A stretch of 64,000 bases of DNA from Polaribacter reichenbachii (GCF_001975665.1 NZ_CP019419.1:1860001-1924000), one strand, 5' to 3'; numbered from the stretch's first letter, positions 1-8,379 are shown. A program made the numbers and translations. Notes: generated from the letters alone by a model not told the origin.

Positions 1-109
1 CTTTAGTTTTTGCGTGAGTAGATTCTAATTGCGCATACTGTTTTTTCGATACACAAGAACTTACTAAGATTACAGACAATATTAATAATGCTGTTATTTT
101 TTTCATCAT
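1..109 (-). CDS. Partial lipoprotein, probably OmpA-family (N-terminus only)
   Basis: The first 36 codons of a minus-strand gene run off the left edge of the window. They begin MMKKITALLILSVILVSSC, a lipoprotein signal peptide with a VSSC lipobox, followed by VSKKQYAQLESTHAKTK, which looks like the start of a charged or coiled-coil segment. This opening (Cys, then SKKQYAQLE) is typical of flavobacterial OmpA-like envelope lipoproteins that carry a coiled coil before the peptidoglycan-binding domain. The rest is outside the window, so the family call is inference. Start is the ATG at 109, with a second ATG at 106. It is divergent from the apbE-like gene. Confidence 0.55.
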   Translation of the reverse strand, partial: MMKKITALLILSVILVSSCVSKKQYAQLESTHAKTK

Positions 110-175
110 TTAAAAAATTAAATTCAACTACAAATTTAACAAAAACGGTAGATAATTAGTAGAATAAATACGATT

Positions 176-202
176 TTGTGAAAATTTTATATACTATTTT
201 TG
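176..202 (+). promoter_or_regulatory. Putative Bacteroidota promoter for apbE
   Basis: TATTTTTG at 195-202 matches the Bacteroidota -7 consensus TAnnTTTG, with a TTG at 176-178 as a possible -33 element (16-nt gap, a little short). The box lies 21 bases before the ATG at 224. The in-frame TTG at 200 lies inside this box and so is unlikely to be translated. Confidence 0.45.
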
Positions 203-223
203 CAAATAAGAATAAACAGATTT

Positions 224-1207
224 ATGAAAGTTGTACAAAGGGTATTATTTTTTTTAGCTTTATTACTTTTTACTGCTTGTAAAAAAGAGATTAAAAAACA
301 AGATTATGTTTTAAAAGGAGGCGTATTTGGTACCACTTATAAAATTACTTATTTAAATGCATCTAAAAATTATCAAAAATCTTTAGATAGTTTGTTTTTA
401 ATAATTAATAATTCTGTATCAACTTATATTCCGACTTCAGATATATCCAAAGTAAATAAAGGCGAAGAGAATATTATTATTGATGATATTTTTGCTGAGG
501 TATTTAAAAAATCTAAAAAAATTCATAAAGAAACTAACGGTTTTTTTGATCCAACAGTGGGTAATTTGGTAAATGCTTATGGTTTTGGACCTAAAAAAGA
601 AAAGGTAAATCTAACAAATCAAGAAATAGATAGTAGTATGCAGTTTGTTGGTTTAGATAAGGTTGTTTTAAAAAATGGTGCAATAGTAAAAGAAAATCCG
701 CAGGTATATTTAGATTTTAATTCTATTGCTAAAGGTTTTGGAATAGATATTGTATCTCGTTTCTTTGATGCTAAGCAAATAAATAGTTACCTTATAGAAA
801 TTGGTGGAGAAATAAGAGCAAAAGGATTAAAAAATAACAGTGAGCCTTGGGTTATTAAATTGGTAAACCCTGTAAAAGCAGATGATAATGATGGCTTTAA
901 AGTGATAAATCTTTCTGATAAATCTATGGCAACTTCTGGTAATTATAGAAAGTTTAGAATTACAGAAGATGGAAAAAAATATGTACATACTATAAATCCT
1001 AAAACAGGTCTAGCTACAGAAAGTAATTTATTAAGTGCTTCTGTAATTGCAGCATCAGATTGTGCAGATGTAGATGCTTATGCAACTGCTTTTATGGCTA
1101 TGGGCTTAGAAAAGACAAAAGAATTCTTAGAGAAACATCCTGAAATTAAAGTCATTTTAATTTATGCAGATACAGATGGTTCTTTACTAGAATTTTCAAC
1201 ATACTAA
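224..1207 (+). CDS. apbE: FAD:protein FMN transferase (ApbE family), lipoprotein
   Basis: ApbE enzymes use FAD to attach FMN to a Thr/Ser of target proteins such as Na+-NQR and RNF subunits on the periplasmic side. Visible family blocks are GTTYKITY near the N-terminus, STYIPTSDIS, NGFFDPTVGNLVNAYGFGP, DFNSIAKGFGIDI, LIEIGGEIRAKG, ATSGNYRKF, HTINPKTG and the Mg-binding end DCADVDAYATAFMAMG. The N-terminus from the ATG at 224 is a lipoprotein signal (hydrophobic run ending FTAC). The reading frame opens earlier at a TTG at 200, but that codon sits inside a TAnnTTTG promoter box, so 224 is preferred. Length of about 327 residues is normal. No target flavoprotein gene is nearby. Confidence 0.9.
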   Translation: MKVVQRVLFFLALLLFTACKKEIKKQDYVLKGGVFGTTYKITYLNASKNYQKSLDSLFLIINNSVSTYIPTSDISKVNKGEENIIIDDIFAEVFKKSKKIHKETNGFFDPTVGNLVNAYGFGPKKEKVNLTNQEIDSSMQFVGLDKVVLKNGAIVKENPQVYLDFNSIAKGFGIDIVSRFFDAKQINSYLIEIGGEIRAKGLKNNSEPWVIKLVNPVKADDNDGFKVINLSDKSMATSGNYRKFRITEDGKKYVHTINPKTGLATESNLLSASVIAASDCADVDAYATAFMAMGLEKTKEFLEKHPEIKVILIYADTDGSLLEFSTY

Positions 1208-1249
1208 ATTATAATCCAAGTCGTTAATTATTTAAATCGTTAACTTTTT

Positions 1250-1699
1250 ATGCGTTCAAAAAAAATAAACTTTAAACAACTATTATTCATTTTAATTATT
1301 TGTGTTTGCGGTACACTGCAAATAAATGCTCAATCAAACAAAAAAATAGCTTACTCATATATTAGAAAGGCAAATGCAGCCATAGAAAAAAGTATAGATT
1401 ATGCAGAAGCGCTAATCAATTTTAACAAAGCTATGGAGTATATGGATGTTATTACAGATAAAAATGTAGCAAGCTTAGGTGCAAGATCTTATTACGAAAT
1501 TCATCATACACAGAGAACCATTCAAAGACAAATTAAATTTTTAGAAATATCTAATAAATACTCTCAACAGTATTTTGCACTTGCAAAAAATAAACATTCT
1601 AATGATTATGAAGATAACTTAGAATTGTATACTCACGCAAAAAGTGATCTTAAAAAGTTAAGATATGCCCTTAGAAGAAAGAGTATGGGTAAGTTTTAA
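1250..1699 (+). CDS. Small exported protein, paralog of the next gene
   Basis: Not recognised as a named family. A 149-residue protein with a signal peptide ending around INAQ, followed by a helical region. It aligns end to end with the first ~130 residues of the protein at 1766: both carry YIRKAN near the start, a SIDY/SIDF segment with alternating A and L residues, KAM.Y.D.I.DK..ASLGA, a FLE segment and YS.QYF. The pattern resembles a TPR-like helical repeat. It lacks the C-terminal half of its neighbour and ends in a basic tail (RRKSMGKF). The two genes are in tandem, same strand, 66 bases apart, which suggests local duplication. A role in the envelope is inference. Confidence 0.6.
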   Translation: MRSKKINFKQLLFILIICVCGTLQINAQSNKKIAYSYIRKANAAIEKSIDYAEALINFNKAMEYMDVITDKNVASLGARSYYEIHHTQRTIQRQIKFLEISNKYSQQYFALAKNKHSNDYEDNLELYTHAKSDLKKLRYALRRKSMGKF

Positions 1700-1765
1700 G
1701 GACTGAATATCAGCTTTTTTTATTAAATTGCATATATTGCAAAAAAATAGAAAAAGCGTTTATTT

Positions 1766-3085
1766 ATGAAAAAGATTGTTATTGTTGTATGTTTATTAGC
1801 ATTTGGTGTAACTGAAGCACAAACGAATAAAGATATTGCAAATGTGTACATTAGAAAAGCAAACGAAGTTTTAACAGAAAGTATTGATTTTGAAACAGCA
1901 CTTACCATGTTTCAAAAAGCAATGAAATATACAGACACTATTTCAGATAAAAAAATAGCATCTTTAGGTGCATCTGTATATTTTGAAACCTATCACAAAC
2001 AACCTACTTTAAAAGAACAATTAGCATTTTTAGAAAAAGCAAAATATTATTCTAAACAGTATTTTGATTTAAACAATGGTAAAAATAAAAACTCAGAAGA
2101 TTTTATAAATAACTCAGATAATTATGTTTTTATACTAGAGAATATAGATAGTATAAATGCCAAATTAGAAAAAATAGAAGCAGACCGTATTAAAAAAGAG
2201 AAAGAATTACGAAGAATAGACTCTTTAAAAACGGTTTGGGTAAACAAGTCTAATGAATTGTCTTTTAAGGCTGATAGTATATACAAGTTCAATAAAAACA
2301 ATGTAGCTTTATATACAAATGATGGTTATTTTGGTTTGTTAAATGATAAAGGAGAAGTGCTTCTAAAAGCTAATGAGTATGAAGATGCTATTTCTTTTGA
2401 TGGTTTTGTAATATTTAAAAATAAAGCCATTAATCCTACAAAATTATTTAGTTATAATACTAATAATCATGTTAGTTTTCAATTGCCTAGTATTTCTGAT
2501 TTTAATACACTTTCTACACACTATGGTAAAGTGATGTTGCCAAGAGGAAATGGTAGATTAGTTACTTACCCAAACAATACACATAGCGCTTTTGTATACG
2601 ATCTTAACGTTAAAAAAATGATTAAGGTTGCAAACCTAGAAAACCTTTTAAAAAGATTAGAAAAGTTTGAAGCTATTAGAAAATACAATAAAGACGAACA
2701 GGTTAAAATTGATAAAGAATGGTATAATTTTGGAGGTCATTTAGGCGGCGGAATTCATCCATTATATGGCATAGAAGATTATAATTTAAAAGGTTTTTTA
2801 TGTTCTATAGATGGTAAGTTTATAAATGCAAGTTCAGGTTATCAATATATAGGTGGTTTTCATAATAATAAATATCAAGCGTATAAAGGCACAGAAGTTT
2901 TATGGGTTAACCAAAATGGAACAAAAGTAAGTACTGCCAAAGACGAAGGAGGAAAATATACTGGAAATTCTGTAGTAAGCAAATTAGAAAACGGTAAGTA
3001 TCAAATTACTAAAGACGGCATAATTGTTCTAGGAAAAGAGAGCTTAGAAAAAATGGTCGATTTTTTAAGAAGTTTTACTGAATAA
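1766..3085 (+). CDS. Exported two-part protein: TPR-like N-terminus plus WG-like repeats
   Basis: The protein has a signal peptide (MKKIVIVVCLLAFGVTEAQ), a helical domain shared with the 149-residue protein just upstream (about 20-125), a charged coiled-coil stretch (about 130-175, rich in K, E and R) and a C-terminal half with repeated beta-type units. One unit, NDGYFGLLNDKGEVLLKANEY, looks like a WG repeat (aromatic-G..D..G.....Y). Later units such as GFLCSIDGKFINASSGYQYIG and VLWVNQNGTKVS are looser versions. Function is unknown; WG repeats usually form solenoid or propeller-like binding surfaces. A palindrome TTGCA-N5-TGCAA lies at 1728-1742, just upstream, and might be an operator. Convergent with the methyltransferase gene, only 3 bases apart. 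Confidence 0.6.
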   Translation: MKKIVIVVCLLAFGVTEAQTNKDIANVYIRKANEVLTESIDFETALTMFQKAMKYTDTISDKKIASLGASVYFETYHKQPTLKEQLAFLEKAKYYSKQYFDLNNGKNKNSEDFINNSDNYVFILENIDSINAKLEKIEADRIKKEKELRRIDSLKTVWVNKSNELSFKADSIYKFNKNNVALYTNDGYFGLLNDKGEVLLKANEYEDAISFDGFVIFKNKAINPTKLFSYNTNNHVSFQLPSISDFNTLSTHYGKVMLPRGNGRLVTYPNNTHSAFVYDLNVKKMIKVANLENLLKRLEKFEAIRKYNKDEQVKIDKEWYNFGGHLGGGIHPLYGIEDYNLKGFLCSIDGKFINASSGYQYIGGFHNNKYQAYKGTEVLWVNQNGTKVSTAKDEGGKYTGNSVVSKLENGKYQITKDGIIVLGKESLEKMVDFLRSFTE

Positions 3086-3088
3086 TAA

Positions 3089-3862
3089 TTAATCTAATTT
3101 ATAGCAAACAGGTAATATTTCTCCTTTCATTAAACAAAATTGGGTTACCTTTTCTGCGGATATTTTTTGGGTATAATCAATTTCATCAACCTTAAAACCT
3201 ACAGAACGTAATCTATCAAAATAATCTTTTCCGTAAACTCTTACGTGATCATATTGGCCAAAAATTTTAGCGCGTTCTTTTTTGTCGGTAATAGAATCAT
3301 CTTCAAAAGTTGTGGCTCTAGATAAATCTTGCGGAATTTGAAAAATTCCAAATCCGCCTTTTTTTAAGACTCTAAACAATTCTTGCATTGCTTTTTTATC
3401 ATCTGGTATGTGCTCTAAAACATGATTGCAAAAAACAACATCAAATTCATTGTCTTTAAAAGGTAAATCGCAAATATCTGCTTTAACATCTGCAATAGGG
3501 CTTTCTAAATCAGAAGTAATATAATCTAGGTTTTTCTGTTTTCTAAACAAATCTAAAAAACATTGTTCTGGAGCAATATGTAAGATTTTTAATTTTTTGG
3601 TTGATGTAAAAAAGTTGGTTTCTTCCTTCAAAAACAACCACATTAATCGATGTCTTTCTAATGATAAAGTTGATGGAGAAAGTGCATTTTCTCGCTGTTT
3701 ACCATAACCATATGGTAAAAATTTACGAAACGATTTACCATCTATAGGATCTGTAAATTTATCTCCTTTTAAAGAAAGTGCAATTATTGGCCTAACCCAA
3801 TAGCTAACTTTTATTAGCCAAGGTCTTGGAATTGTATTTAGGATTTTTTTGAATATAGACAC
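3089..3862 (-). CDS. Class I SAM-dependent methyltransferase
   Basis: A methyltransferase of the Methyltransf_11 type with an N-terminal extension of about 100 residues. Rossmann motifs are visible: the SAM-binding strand KILHIAPEQ (motif I, here with APEQ in place of the usual GxGxG), the acidic end of strand 2 YITSDLES, then ADICDLPFKDNEFDVVFCNHVLEHIPDDKKAMQELFRVLKKGG, the classic motif IV-VI stretch. Substrate cannot be deduced. This type, with the LERHRLMWLFLK region, is common in Bacteroidota near glycan or lipid genes, but no such context is seen here. The departure from GxGxG is real in the sequence and characteristic of some subfamilies. The gene is in line with the GxxExxY gene upstream, 14 bases apart. 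Confidence 0.8.
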   Translation of the reverse strand: MSIFKKILNTIPRPWLIKVSYWVRPIIALSLKGDKFTDPIDGKSFRKFLPYGYGKQRENALSPSTLSLERHRLMWLFLKEETNFFTSTKKLKILHIAPEQCFLDLFRKQKNLDYITSDLESPIADVKADICDLPFKDNEFDVVFCNHVLEHIPDDKKAMQELFRVLKKGGFGIFQIPQDLSRATTFEDDSITDKKERAKIFGQYDHVRVYGKDYFDRLRSVGFKVDEIDYTQKISAEKVTQFCLMKGEILPVCYKLD

Positions 3863-3876
3863 GAATTACACAAATT

Positions 3877-4239
3877 TTACAAAAGAATACTTTTGTAGGT
3901 TAAACTATCTTCTCCGAAATTAACTAGTAATCCTAATTTTATTTTAGAAGCTGCTAAATAATTTAGAGTTTGTTTTATAAGACTTTTGGTAAGAGATACA
4001 ATTGCTTTGATTTCTAGAATTATTTTATCATTAATAATAAAATCAGCAACATAAAAATGAGGTAATAAAGTAATATTAAATTTTACTTCTCTTTTAAACT
4101 TTATGTTTTGATTTTTAAGTTCAATTTCTAAAGCATCACCATAAACAATTTCTGAAAACCCTTTGCCTAGTTCTTTATGAACTTCCATACAAGCACCAAT
4201 TATATTATAAGATTCTTGCTTGTAAATTAAAGTATTCAT
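3877..4239 (-). CDS. GxxExxY protein (PD-(D/E)XK nuclease-like fold)
   Basis: A 120-residue protein with the family signature G-x-x-E-x-x-Y seen literally as GFSEIVY, preceded by ACMEVHKELG. The second block is DFIINDKIILEIKAI, which gives the D...(E)xK arrangement of the PD-(D/E)XK nuclease fold, followed by a C-terminal part with QTLNYLAASKIKLGLLVNFG. Family members are short, often multicopy in Flavobacteriia, and have no settled function. The gene is flanked by degenerate sequence of the kind often seen between genes in these genomes (ACGAATTACACAAATT on the left, CTCTGTTAGTCTCTGTGAAA on the right), which suggests it may travel as a cassette. The sequence alone does not prove mobility. 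Confidence 0.8.
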   Translation of the reverse strand: MNTLIYKQESYNIIGACMEVHKELGKGFSEIVYGDALEIELKNQNIKFKREVKFNITLLPHFYVADFIINDKIILEIKAIVSLTKSLIKQTLNYLAASKIKLGLLVNFGEDSLTYKSILL

Positions 4240-4306
4240 TTTGTTTTTGTGAAATTAGAGAAATTAGTGTCTAAATAAATCTCTGTTAGTCTCTGTGAAA
4301 TAAAGA

Positions 4307-5110
4307 CTATTGACGAAACTCATCCTCCTCATCAGTAACAATTCCTAAAGCTTCATTTATATATTTAAAAGTAGAAAGTAGTTCTGGTTTTCCGTTTACA
4401 ATAGCAACATCGTGTTCAAAATGAGCAGAAGGTTTGTTATCTAAAGTTGTAATTGTCCAACCATCAGAATGCTGTCTTATTTTGTGAGTTCCCATATTTG
4501 TCATAGGTTCAATGGCTACAACCATACCTTCTACAAATTTTTTTCCTCTTCCTCTTCTACCATAATTTGGCATCTCTGGGTCTTCGTGCATTTTTCTACC
4601 TAAGCCATGGCCAACCAATTCTCTAACTACTCCATAACCGTGTTTCTCAGTAAAATTCTGTATAGCATAACCAACATCTCCAACTCTTTTGCCAACTTTA
4701 AATTCTCTAATACCAACGTATAAACTCTCTTTGGTAACTTCTAATAATTTTTTAGTTTCAGCATCAATTTCGCCAACAGCAAAAGTAAATGCATGGTCAC
4801 CATAAAAACCATTTTTTAAAGCACCACAATCTATAGAGATAATATCGCCTTCTTTTAAAGGTTCGTTCGTTGGAAAACCGTGTACAACTTGAGAATTAGG
4901 ACTCATACAAAGTGTATTCGGAAAATCGTAAAGACCTAAAAAACCAGGAATTGCACCTTGTTCTCTAATAAAATCTTCTGCAAGTTTATCTAAATATAAA
5001 GTAGTTACGCCAGGTTTTACTTCTTTGGCTAACATTCCTAAAGTTTTAGAAACTATTAATGCACTTTCGCGCATAATTTCTATTTCTTCTCTGGTTTTAA
5101 TATGAATCAT
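4307..5110 (-). CDS. map: Methionine aminopeptidase, type I
   Basis: Removes the N-terminal Met from nascent proteins in the cytoplasm. Type I features: the substrate-side His in VVHGFPTN; metal ligands Asp in ISIDCGALKNGFYGDHAF (two Asp), His in GHGLGRKMHEDP, Glu in AIEPM and Glu in EHDVAIV. No N-terminal SH3 or zinc extension is present, as expected for the bacterial short form. Start is the ATG at 5110 (MIHIKTREEIEIM). A longer frame starting with TTG at 5131 exists, but that TTG lies in the promoter box TAACTTTG, so the shorter start is preferred. It is an isolated transcription unit, ending ahead of the GxxExxY gene. Confidence 0.95.
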   Translation of the reverse strand: MIHIKTREEIEIMRESALIVSKTLGMLAKEVKPGVTTLYLDKLAEDFIREQGAIPGFLGLYDFPNTLCMSPNSQVVHGFPTNEPLKEGDIISIDCGALKNGFYGDHAFTFAVGEIDAETKKLLEVTKESLYVGIREFKVGKRVGDVGYAIQNFTEKHGYGVVRELVGHGLGRKMHEDPEMPNYGRRGRGKKFVEGMVVAIEPMTNMGTHKIRQHSDGWTITTLDNKPSAHFEHDVAIVNGKPELLSTFKYINEALGIVTDEEDEFRQ

Positions 5111-5128
5111 TCTATAAAAATTGAATTG

Positions 5129-5136
5129 CAAAGTTA
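5129..5136 (-). promoter_or_regulatory. Putative -7 promoter box of map
   Basis: TAACTTTG on the minus strand is an exact match to TAnnTTTG, 18 bases before the ATG at 5110. No good -33 TTG is seen at the expected distance, so confidence is moderate. Confidence 0.4.
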
Positions 5137-5194
5137 CTACAATTATTGATAATTATATGCTGATGTAACCCAAGTAAAAAAGCAATTTATTCTT

Positions 5195-5247
5195 AAAAAA
5201 CAAAACACGAATTTCGAAGATTTTTGTTGATCTATGAAATTCGTGTT
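5195..5247 (-). terminator. Factor-independent terminator after the gpmI / thioredoxin operon
   Basis: Perfect 12-bp inverted repeat, AACACGAATTTC at 5204-5215 and its complement at 5236-5247, with a 20-base loop. On the minus strand it is followed by a T-rich run (TTTTGTTTTTT) and lies 26 bases after the stop of the thioredoxin-like gene. Confidence 0.6.
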
Positions 5248-5273
5248 AGAAAATTATTGACTAAAAATAGAAC

Positions 5274-5885
5274 TTATTCGCTCTTATCGTAAGAATGTTT
5301 ATAAGGTGCTCCTGTAACTATTTTTAAAATGTCTTTTTCAAGATTTTCTCTTGGATATTCTACATAACGTCCTACCTCTTTACCCTCTTTATAAAAAATA
5401 AAAGTTGGTACTCTAATTATGTTGTAACCTTCTTGTAAATTATCGGGTGTTTTTTTGTTTCTACCTACTGTAACAAGTTCAAAATAATTTAAATCAAAAC
5501 CAGTTTCTTCTAGTATTTTATAAAAACGCGGCGTTTCTCTTTTACTGTCTCCACACCAAGTACCCATAAAACCTTTAATGGTAAAATCATTAATAATAGG
5601 TTTTAGTTTTTCTATGATTTCTTTGTTGGTATTATACTCACTATATCTGCTGTTAAACCAAGATTTATAAGAAGCATCTGCAAAAGAATTTTTATCAGCA
5701 AAACCAATTAAATAACCTCTATCGTTTTTAGTAGCACTTGCTTTTTCAGCTTTTACCTTAATATATTCTTTAGCTTTTACAACTTTTTTAGCTACTTCTG
5801 TTTCTTTGTTTTCTACAGTAGATTTACTTGAGTTACAAGCAAAAACAAGAGTAGTTAAAAATATAAATATGATTTTCTTTAGCAT
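5274..5885 (-). CDS. Thioredoxin-like lipoprotein with a single-Cys WCGDS motif
   Basis: The 203-residue protein has a lipoprotein signal (LTTLVFAC, Cys at about 17), a basic linker of about 60 residues, then a thioredoxin fold. FTIKGFMGTWCGDSKRETPRF carries the active-site position as WCGDS instead of the usual WCxxC, so only one Cys is present. The cis-Pro loop is visible as IIRVPTFIFYKEGKEVGRYVEYP. A monothiol protein of this kind cannot act as a normal disulfide reductase by itself; a redox-sensing or glutaredoxin-like role is inference. Its ATG overlaps the gpmI stop (TAATG, shared A at 5885), which implies translational coupling to phosphoglycerate mutase. Confidence 0.8.
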   Translation of the reverse strand: MLKKIIFIFLTTLVFACNSSKSTVENKETEVAKKVVKAKEYIKVKAEKASATKNDRGYLIGFADKNSFADASYKSWFNSRYSEYNTNKEIIEKLKPIINDFTIKGFMGTWCGDSKRETPRFYKILEETGFDLNYFELVTVGRNKKTPDNLQEGYNIIRVPTFIFYKEGKEVGRYVEYPRENLEKDILKIVTGAPYKHSYDKSE

Positions 5886-7402
5886 TATAAAAGTGATTTT
5901 TGTGTCATTTCTTCTGGTTGTTCTACGCCCATTAAATCTAAAATAGTTGGTGCTATATCACCTAAAATTCCGCTTTTAATTGATTTTATTTCATCATCAA
6001 TTAAAATAAAAGGAACCGGATTTGTTGTGTGTGCTGTATGAGGAGATCCATCAGGATTCATCATTGTTTCGCAGTTTCCATGATCTGCAATTAATAAAGT
6101 AGAATAACCATTTGCTAAACCAGTTTCTATAACTTCTTTGGCACAAATATCTACAGTTTCACAAGCTTTAATAGCTGCTTCCATAATTCCTGTATGCCCA
6201 ACCATATCTCCATTTGCAAAATTTAAACAAACAAAATCAGCTTCTCCTTTTTCTAAATCTTCGCAAAGCGCATCTTTTAATTCGTAAGCAGACATTTCTG
6301 GCTTTAAATCGTAAGTTGCTACTTTTGGCGAATTTCTTAAAATTCGAGATTCACCTTCAAAAGGTTCTTCTTGACCTCCAGAAAAGAAAAAAGTTACGTG
6401 AGGATATTTCTCAGTTTCAGCAATTCTGATTTGTTTTTTACCGGCTTTAGATAATACTTCTCCTAAAGTATTTTTGATGTTGTCGTTATTATAAATCACA
6501 TTAATTCCTTTAAAAGAAGAATCATACATTGTGATTGTTGTAAAGTATAAGTCTAATTTTTTCATTCCGAATTCTGGGAAATCATTCTGACTTAAAACGT
6601 TTGTTAATTCTCTACCTCTATCTGTTCTGTAGTTAAAGAAAATTACAGCATCACCTTCTTTTATTTGTGCTTTTGGAGAACCATCTTCGTTTGTAATTAT
6701 GATTGGTTTGTGAAATTCATCAGTTAAACCAGCTTCATAATTTGCATTTAAAGTTGCAATTGCATCTGTAGTTTTTGTACCTATACCATTTACAAGGCCA
6801 TCGTAAGTTTCTTTAATACGTTCCCATCTATTATCTCTATCCATGGCATAATAACGACCTGTAATTGATGCTAATTCACCGACACTTTTTGTCATATATT
6901 CTTGTACATCATTAATAAAATACGTACCAGATTTTGGATCACAATCTCTACCATCTGTAAAAGCGTGTAAGAAAACATTGGTAACATCATTTTCTTTTGC
7001 AACATCTAATAACCCTTTTAAATGATCTATGTGTGCGTGAATACCTCCGTTAGAAACCAAGCCTAATAAATGAACATTTTTGTTATTTTCTTTGGCATAC
7101 TTAAAAGTATCTAACAATACTTTTTCTTTACCTAACGTTTTTTCTTTTACAGCTTTGTTAATTCTAGCTAAATTCTGATATACAATTCTACCAGCACCTA
7201 AATTCATATGACCAACTTCTGAATTACCCATTTGTCCTTCAGGTAAACCAACGTGTTCACCATCTGTTCTTAATTGAGCATTTGGATATTTGTCATATAA
7301 AGAATTGATATATGGCGTTTTTGCGTTGTATATGGCAGATACTTTTGGGTCTTGTGTAATTCCCCAACCATCTAAAATCATTAAGATAACCTTCTTGTTC
7401 AT
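5885..7402 (-). CDS. gpmI: 2,3-bisphosphoglycerate-independent phosphoglycerate mutase
   Basis: Interconverts 3- and 2-phosphoglycerate in glycolysis and gluconeogenesis, using Mn ions and a phosphoserine intermediate. The alkaline-phosphatase-superfamily core is clear: MILDGWG at the N-terminus (metal-binding Asp), the nucleophile Ser in GNSEVGHMNLGAGRIVYQ, the inserted phosphotransferase domain with HAFTDGRDCDP and RYYAMDRDNRWERI, and the C-terminal metal site ADHGNCE followed by PHTAHTTNPVPFI. Length of 505 residues is standard. First gene of a two-gene unit with the thioredoxin-like lipoprotein. The 264 bases upstream, up to 7666, contain a short palindrome GCGTTAAACGC at 7554-7564 but no gene. 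Confidence 0.96.
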   Translation of the reverse strand: MNKKVILMILDGWGITQDPKVSAIYNAKTPYINSLYDKYPNAQLRTDGEHVGLPEGQMGNSEVGHMNLGAGRIVYQNLARINKAVKEKTLGKEKVLLDTFKYAKENNKNVHLLGLVSNGGIHAHIDHLKGLLDVAKENDVTNVFLHAFTDGRDCDPKSGTYFINDVQEYMTKSVGELASITGRYYAMDRDNRWERIKETYDGLVNGIGTKTTDAIATLNANYEAGLTDEFHKPIIITNEDGSPKAQIKEGDAVIFFNYRTDRGRELTNVLSQNDFPEFGMKKLDLYFTTITMYDSSFKGINVIYNNDNIKNTLGEVLSKAGKKQIRIAETEKYPHVTFFFSGGQEEPFEGESRILRNSPKVATYDLKPEMSAYELKDALCEDLEKGEADFVCLNFANGDMVGHTGIMEAAIKACETVDICAKEVIETGLANGYSTLLIADHGNCETMMNPDGSPHTAHTTNPVPFILIDDEIKSIKSGILGDIAPTILDLMGVEQPEEMTQKSLL

Positions 7403-7666
7403 TGTGTAGTTTTATTAGGTAAAAATAAGAAAGATTTTGGAGATATTTTTAAAATTCTACGAAACCGATAAAGTTGAGATTAAACGAATTTAAAAGTGTA
7501 ATAAATATGATATTAACATAAATTGAGTTTTTTTTTAGATAAAATATACGAATGCGTTAAACGCTTGTTAAATAAGGTAAAGCTCTGAAACATAATTGAT
7601 TTTGATTGGTCTATTAAATATATAAACAACCATAAATTATCATATTAATCTAAAAACTTATCTATT

Positions 7667-8062
7667 ATGAAAAAATTAATTTTAAGCAGCTTTATCTGCT
7701 TATTGGCGTTCTCAAGTTCAAGTAACGCAACTTCGTTAAATTTAAAAGAGAAAACTGTAGCATCAACAAAAGCTGGCTATGCAGTAAGTTCATTCTGTAA
7801 ATTGATACAAATGGGAAATTATGACGCTGTAAAATCGCTTATAGAATCTGGTCAAGATGTTAATGAAAAATCAACAGGTTTAACACCTTTAATGTTTGCT
7901 GCTAGACATAATAAATCTAAAATCGCAAAATTATTAATTGATAATGGAGCAAAATTAAATACAAAATCTGATAAAGCTACAAGGTTAACTGCTTTGCAAA
8001 TTGCAAAAAGGTCTAAAGCTGTAGATGTAATAAAAGTAATTAAAGAAGCTTACAGAAAATAA
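7667..8062 (+). CDS. Secreted ankyrin-repeat protein
   Basis: The 131-residue protein has a signal peptide (MKKLILSSFICLLAFSSSSNA) and then ankyrin repeats at about 45-125: GNYDAVKSLIESGQDVNEKSTGLTPLMFAARHNKSKIAKLLIDNGAKLNTKSDK followed by LTALQIAKRSKAVDVIKVI. The TPLMFAA and TALQIA segments are the standard helix starts. Small periplasmic ankyrin proteins often act as binding modules or inhibitors; no specific partner is suggested. It is monocistronic, with its own terminator directly downstream. Confidence 0.8.
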   Translation: MKKLILSSFICLLAFSSSSNATSLNLKEKTVASTKAGYAVSSFCKLIQMGNYDAVKSLIESGQDVNEKSTGLTPLMFAARHNKSKIAKLLIDNGAKLNTKSDKATRLTALQIAKRSKAVDVIKVIKEAYRK

Positions 8063-8083
8063 GCATTAAAGTATAAAATTAAT

Positions 8084-8110
8084 AAGCCGTCTGAAAAGAT
8101 GGCTTTTTTT
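8084..8110 (+). terminator. Intrinsic terminator of the ankyrin gene
   Basis: An 8-bp stem (AAGCCGTC with GATGGCTT, one G-T pair) with a 6-base loop is followed by seven T. It sits 22 bases after the ankyrin stop and directly after the end of the convergent small membrane protein gene, so it may serve both directions. Confidence 0.75.
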
Positions 8111-8112
8111 AT

Positions 8113-8379
8113 TTAAAATTTTACAAAACCTATTAGGTAAATAACGATTATTAAAATACTACCAGAAATAAGTAAAATTCTTATTAATTTTTTTTTATTT
8201 TCTGATTGTAATTTTTCTCTTATTCTTTTTAATTGTTGAGGTGTTGCTTTTTTATCAAAAGAAACTTGAATGTTTTTACCTTCTTTAAAATCTTTCATTT
8301 TTTGAAAAGTCGAAACGCGTGTTCTTTTGTTATTTTTTAGACTAGTAATCATTGCTGCTGCAGAACCTCCAAAACCCAT
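8113..8379 (-). CDS. Small single-span membrane protein (flavobacterial conserved)
   Basis: An 88-residue protein: a Gly/Ala-rich start (MGFGGSAAAMITSLKNNKRTR), a charged middle (KMKDFKEGKNIQVSFDKKATPQQLKRIREKLQSENKKK) and one C-terminal membrane helix (LIRILLISGSILIIVIYLIGFV). Short proteins with this pattern occur widely in Flavobacteriaceae, where some databases carry a doubtful riboflavin synthase label. Nothing in the sequence supports an enzyme. Function unknown. Confidence 0.65.
   Translation of the reverse strand: MGFGGSAAAMITSLKNNKRTRVSTFQKMKDFKEGKNIQVSFDKKATPQQLKRIREKLQSENKKKLIRILLISGSILIIVIYLIGFVKF

Noticed and set aside
200..223. TTG start eight codons before the apbE ATG
   Set aside because: The TTG is part of the -7 box. 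The same false-start pattern recurs at map (5131) and der (42416).
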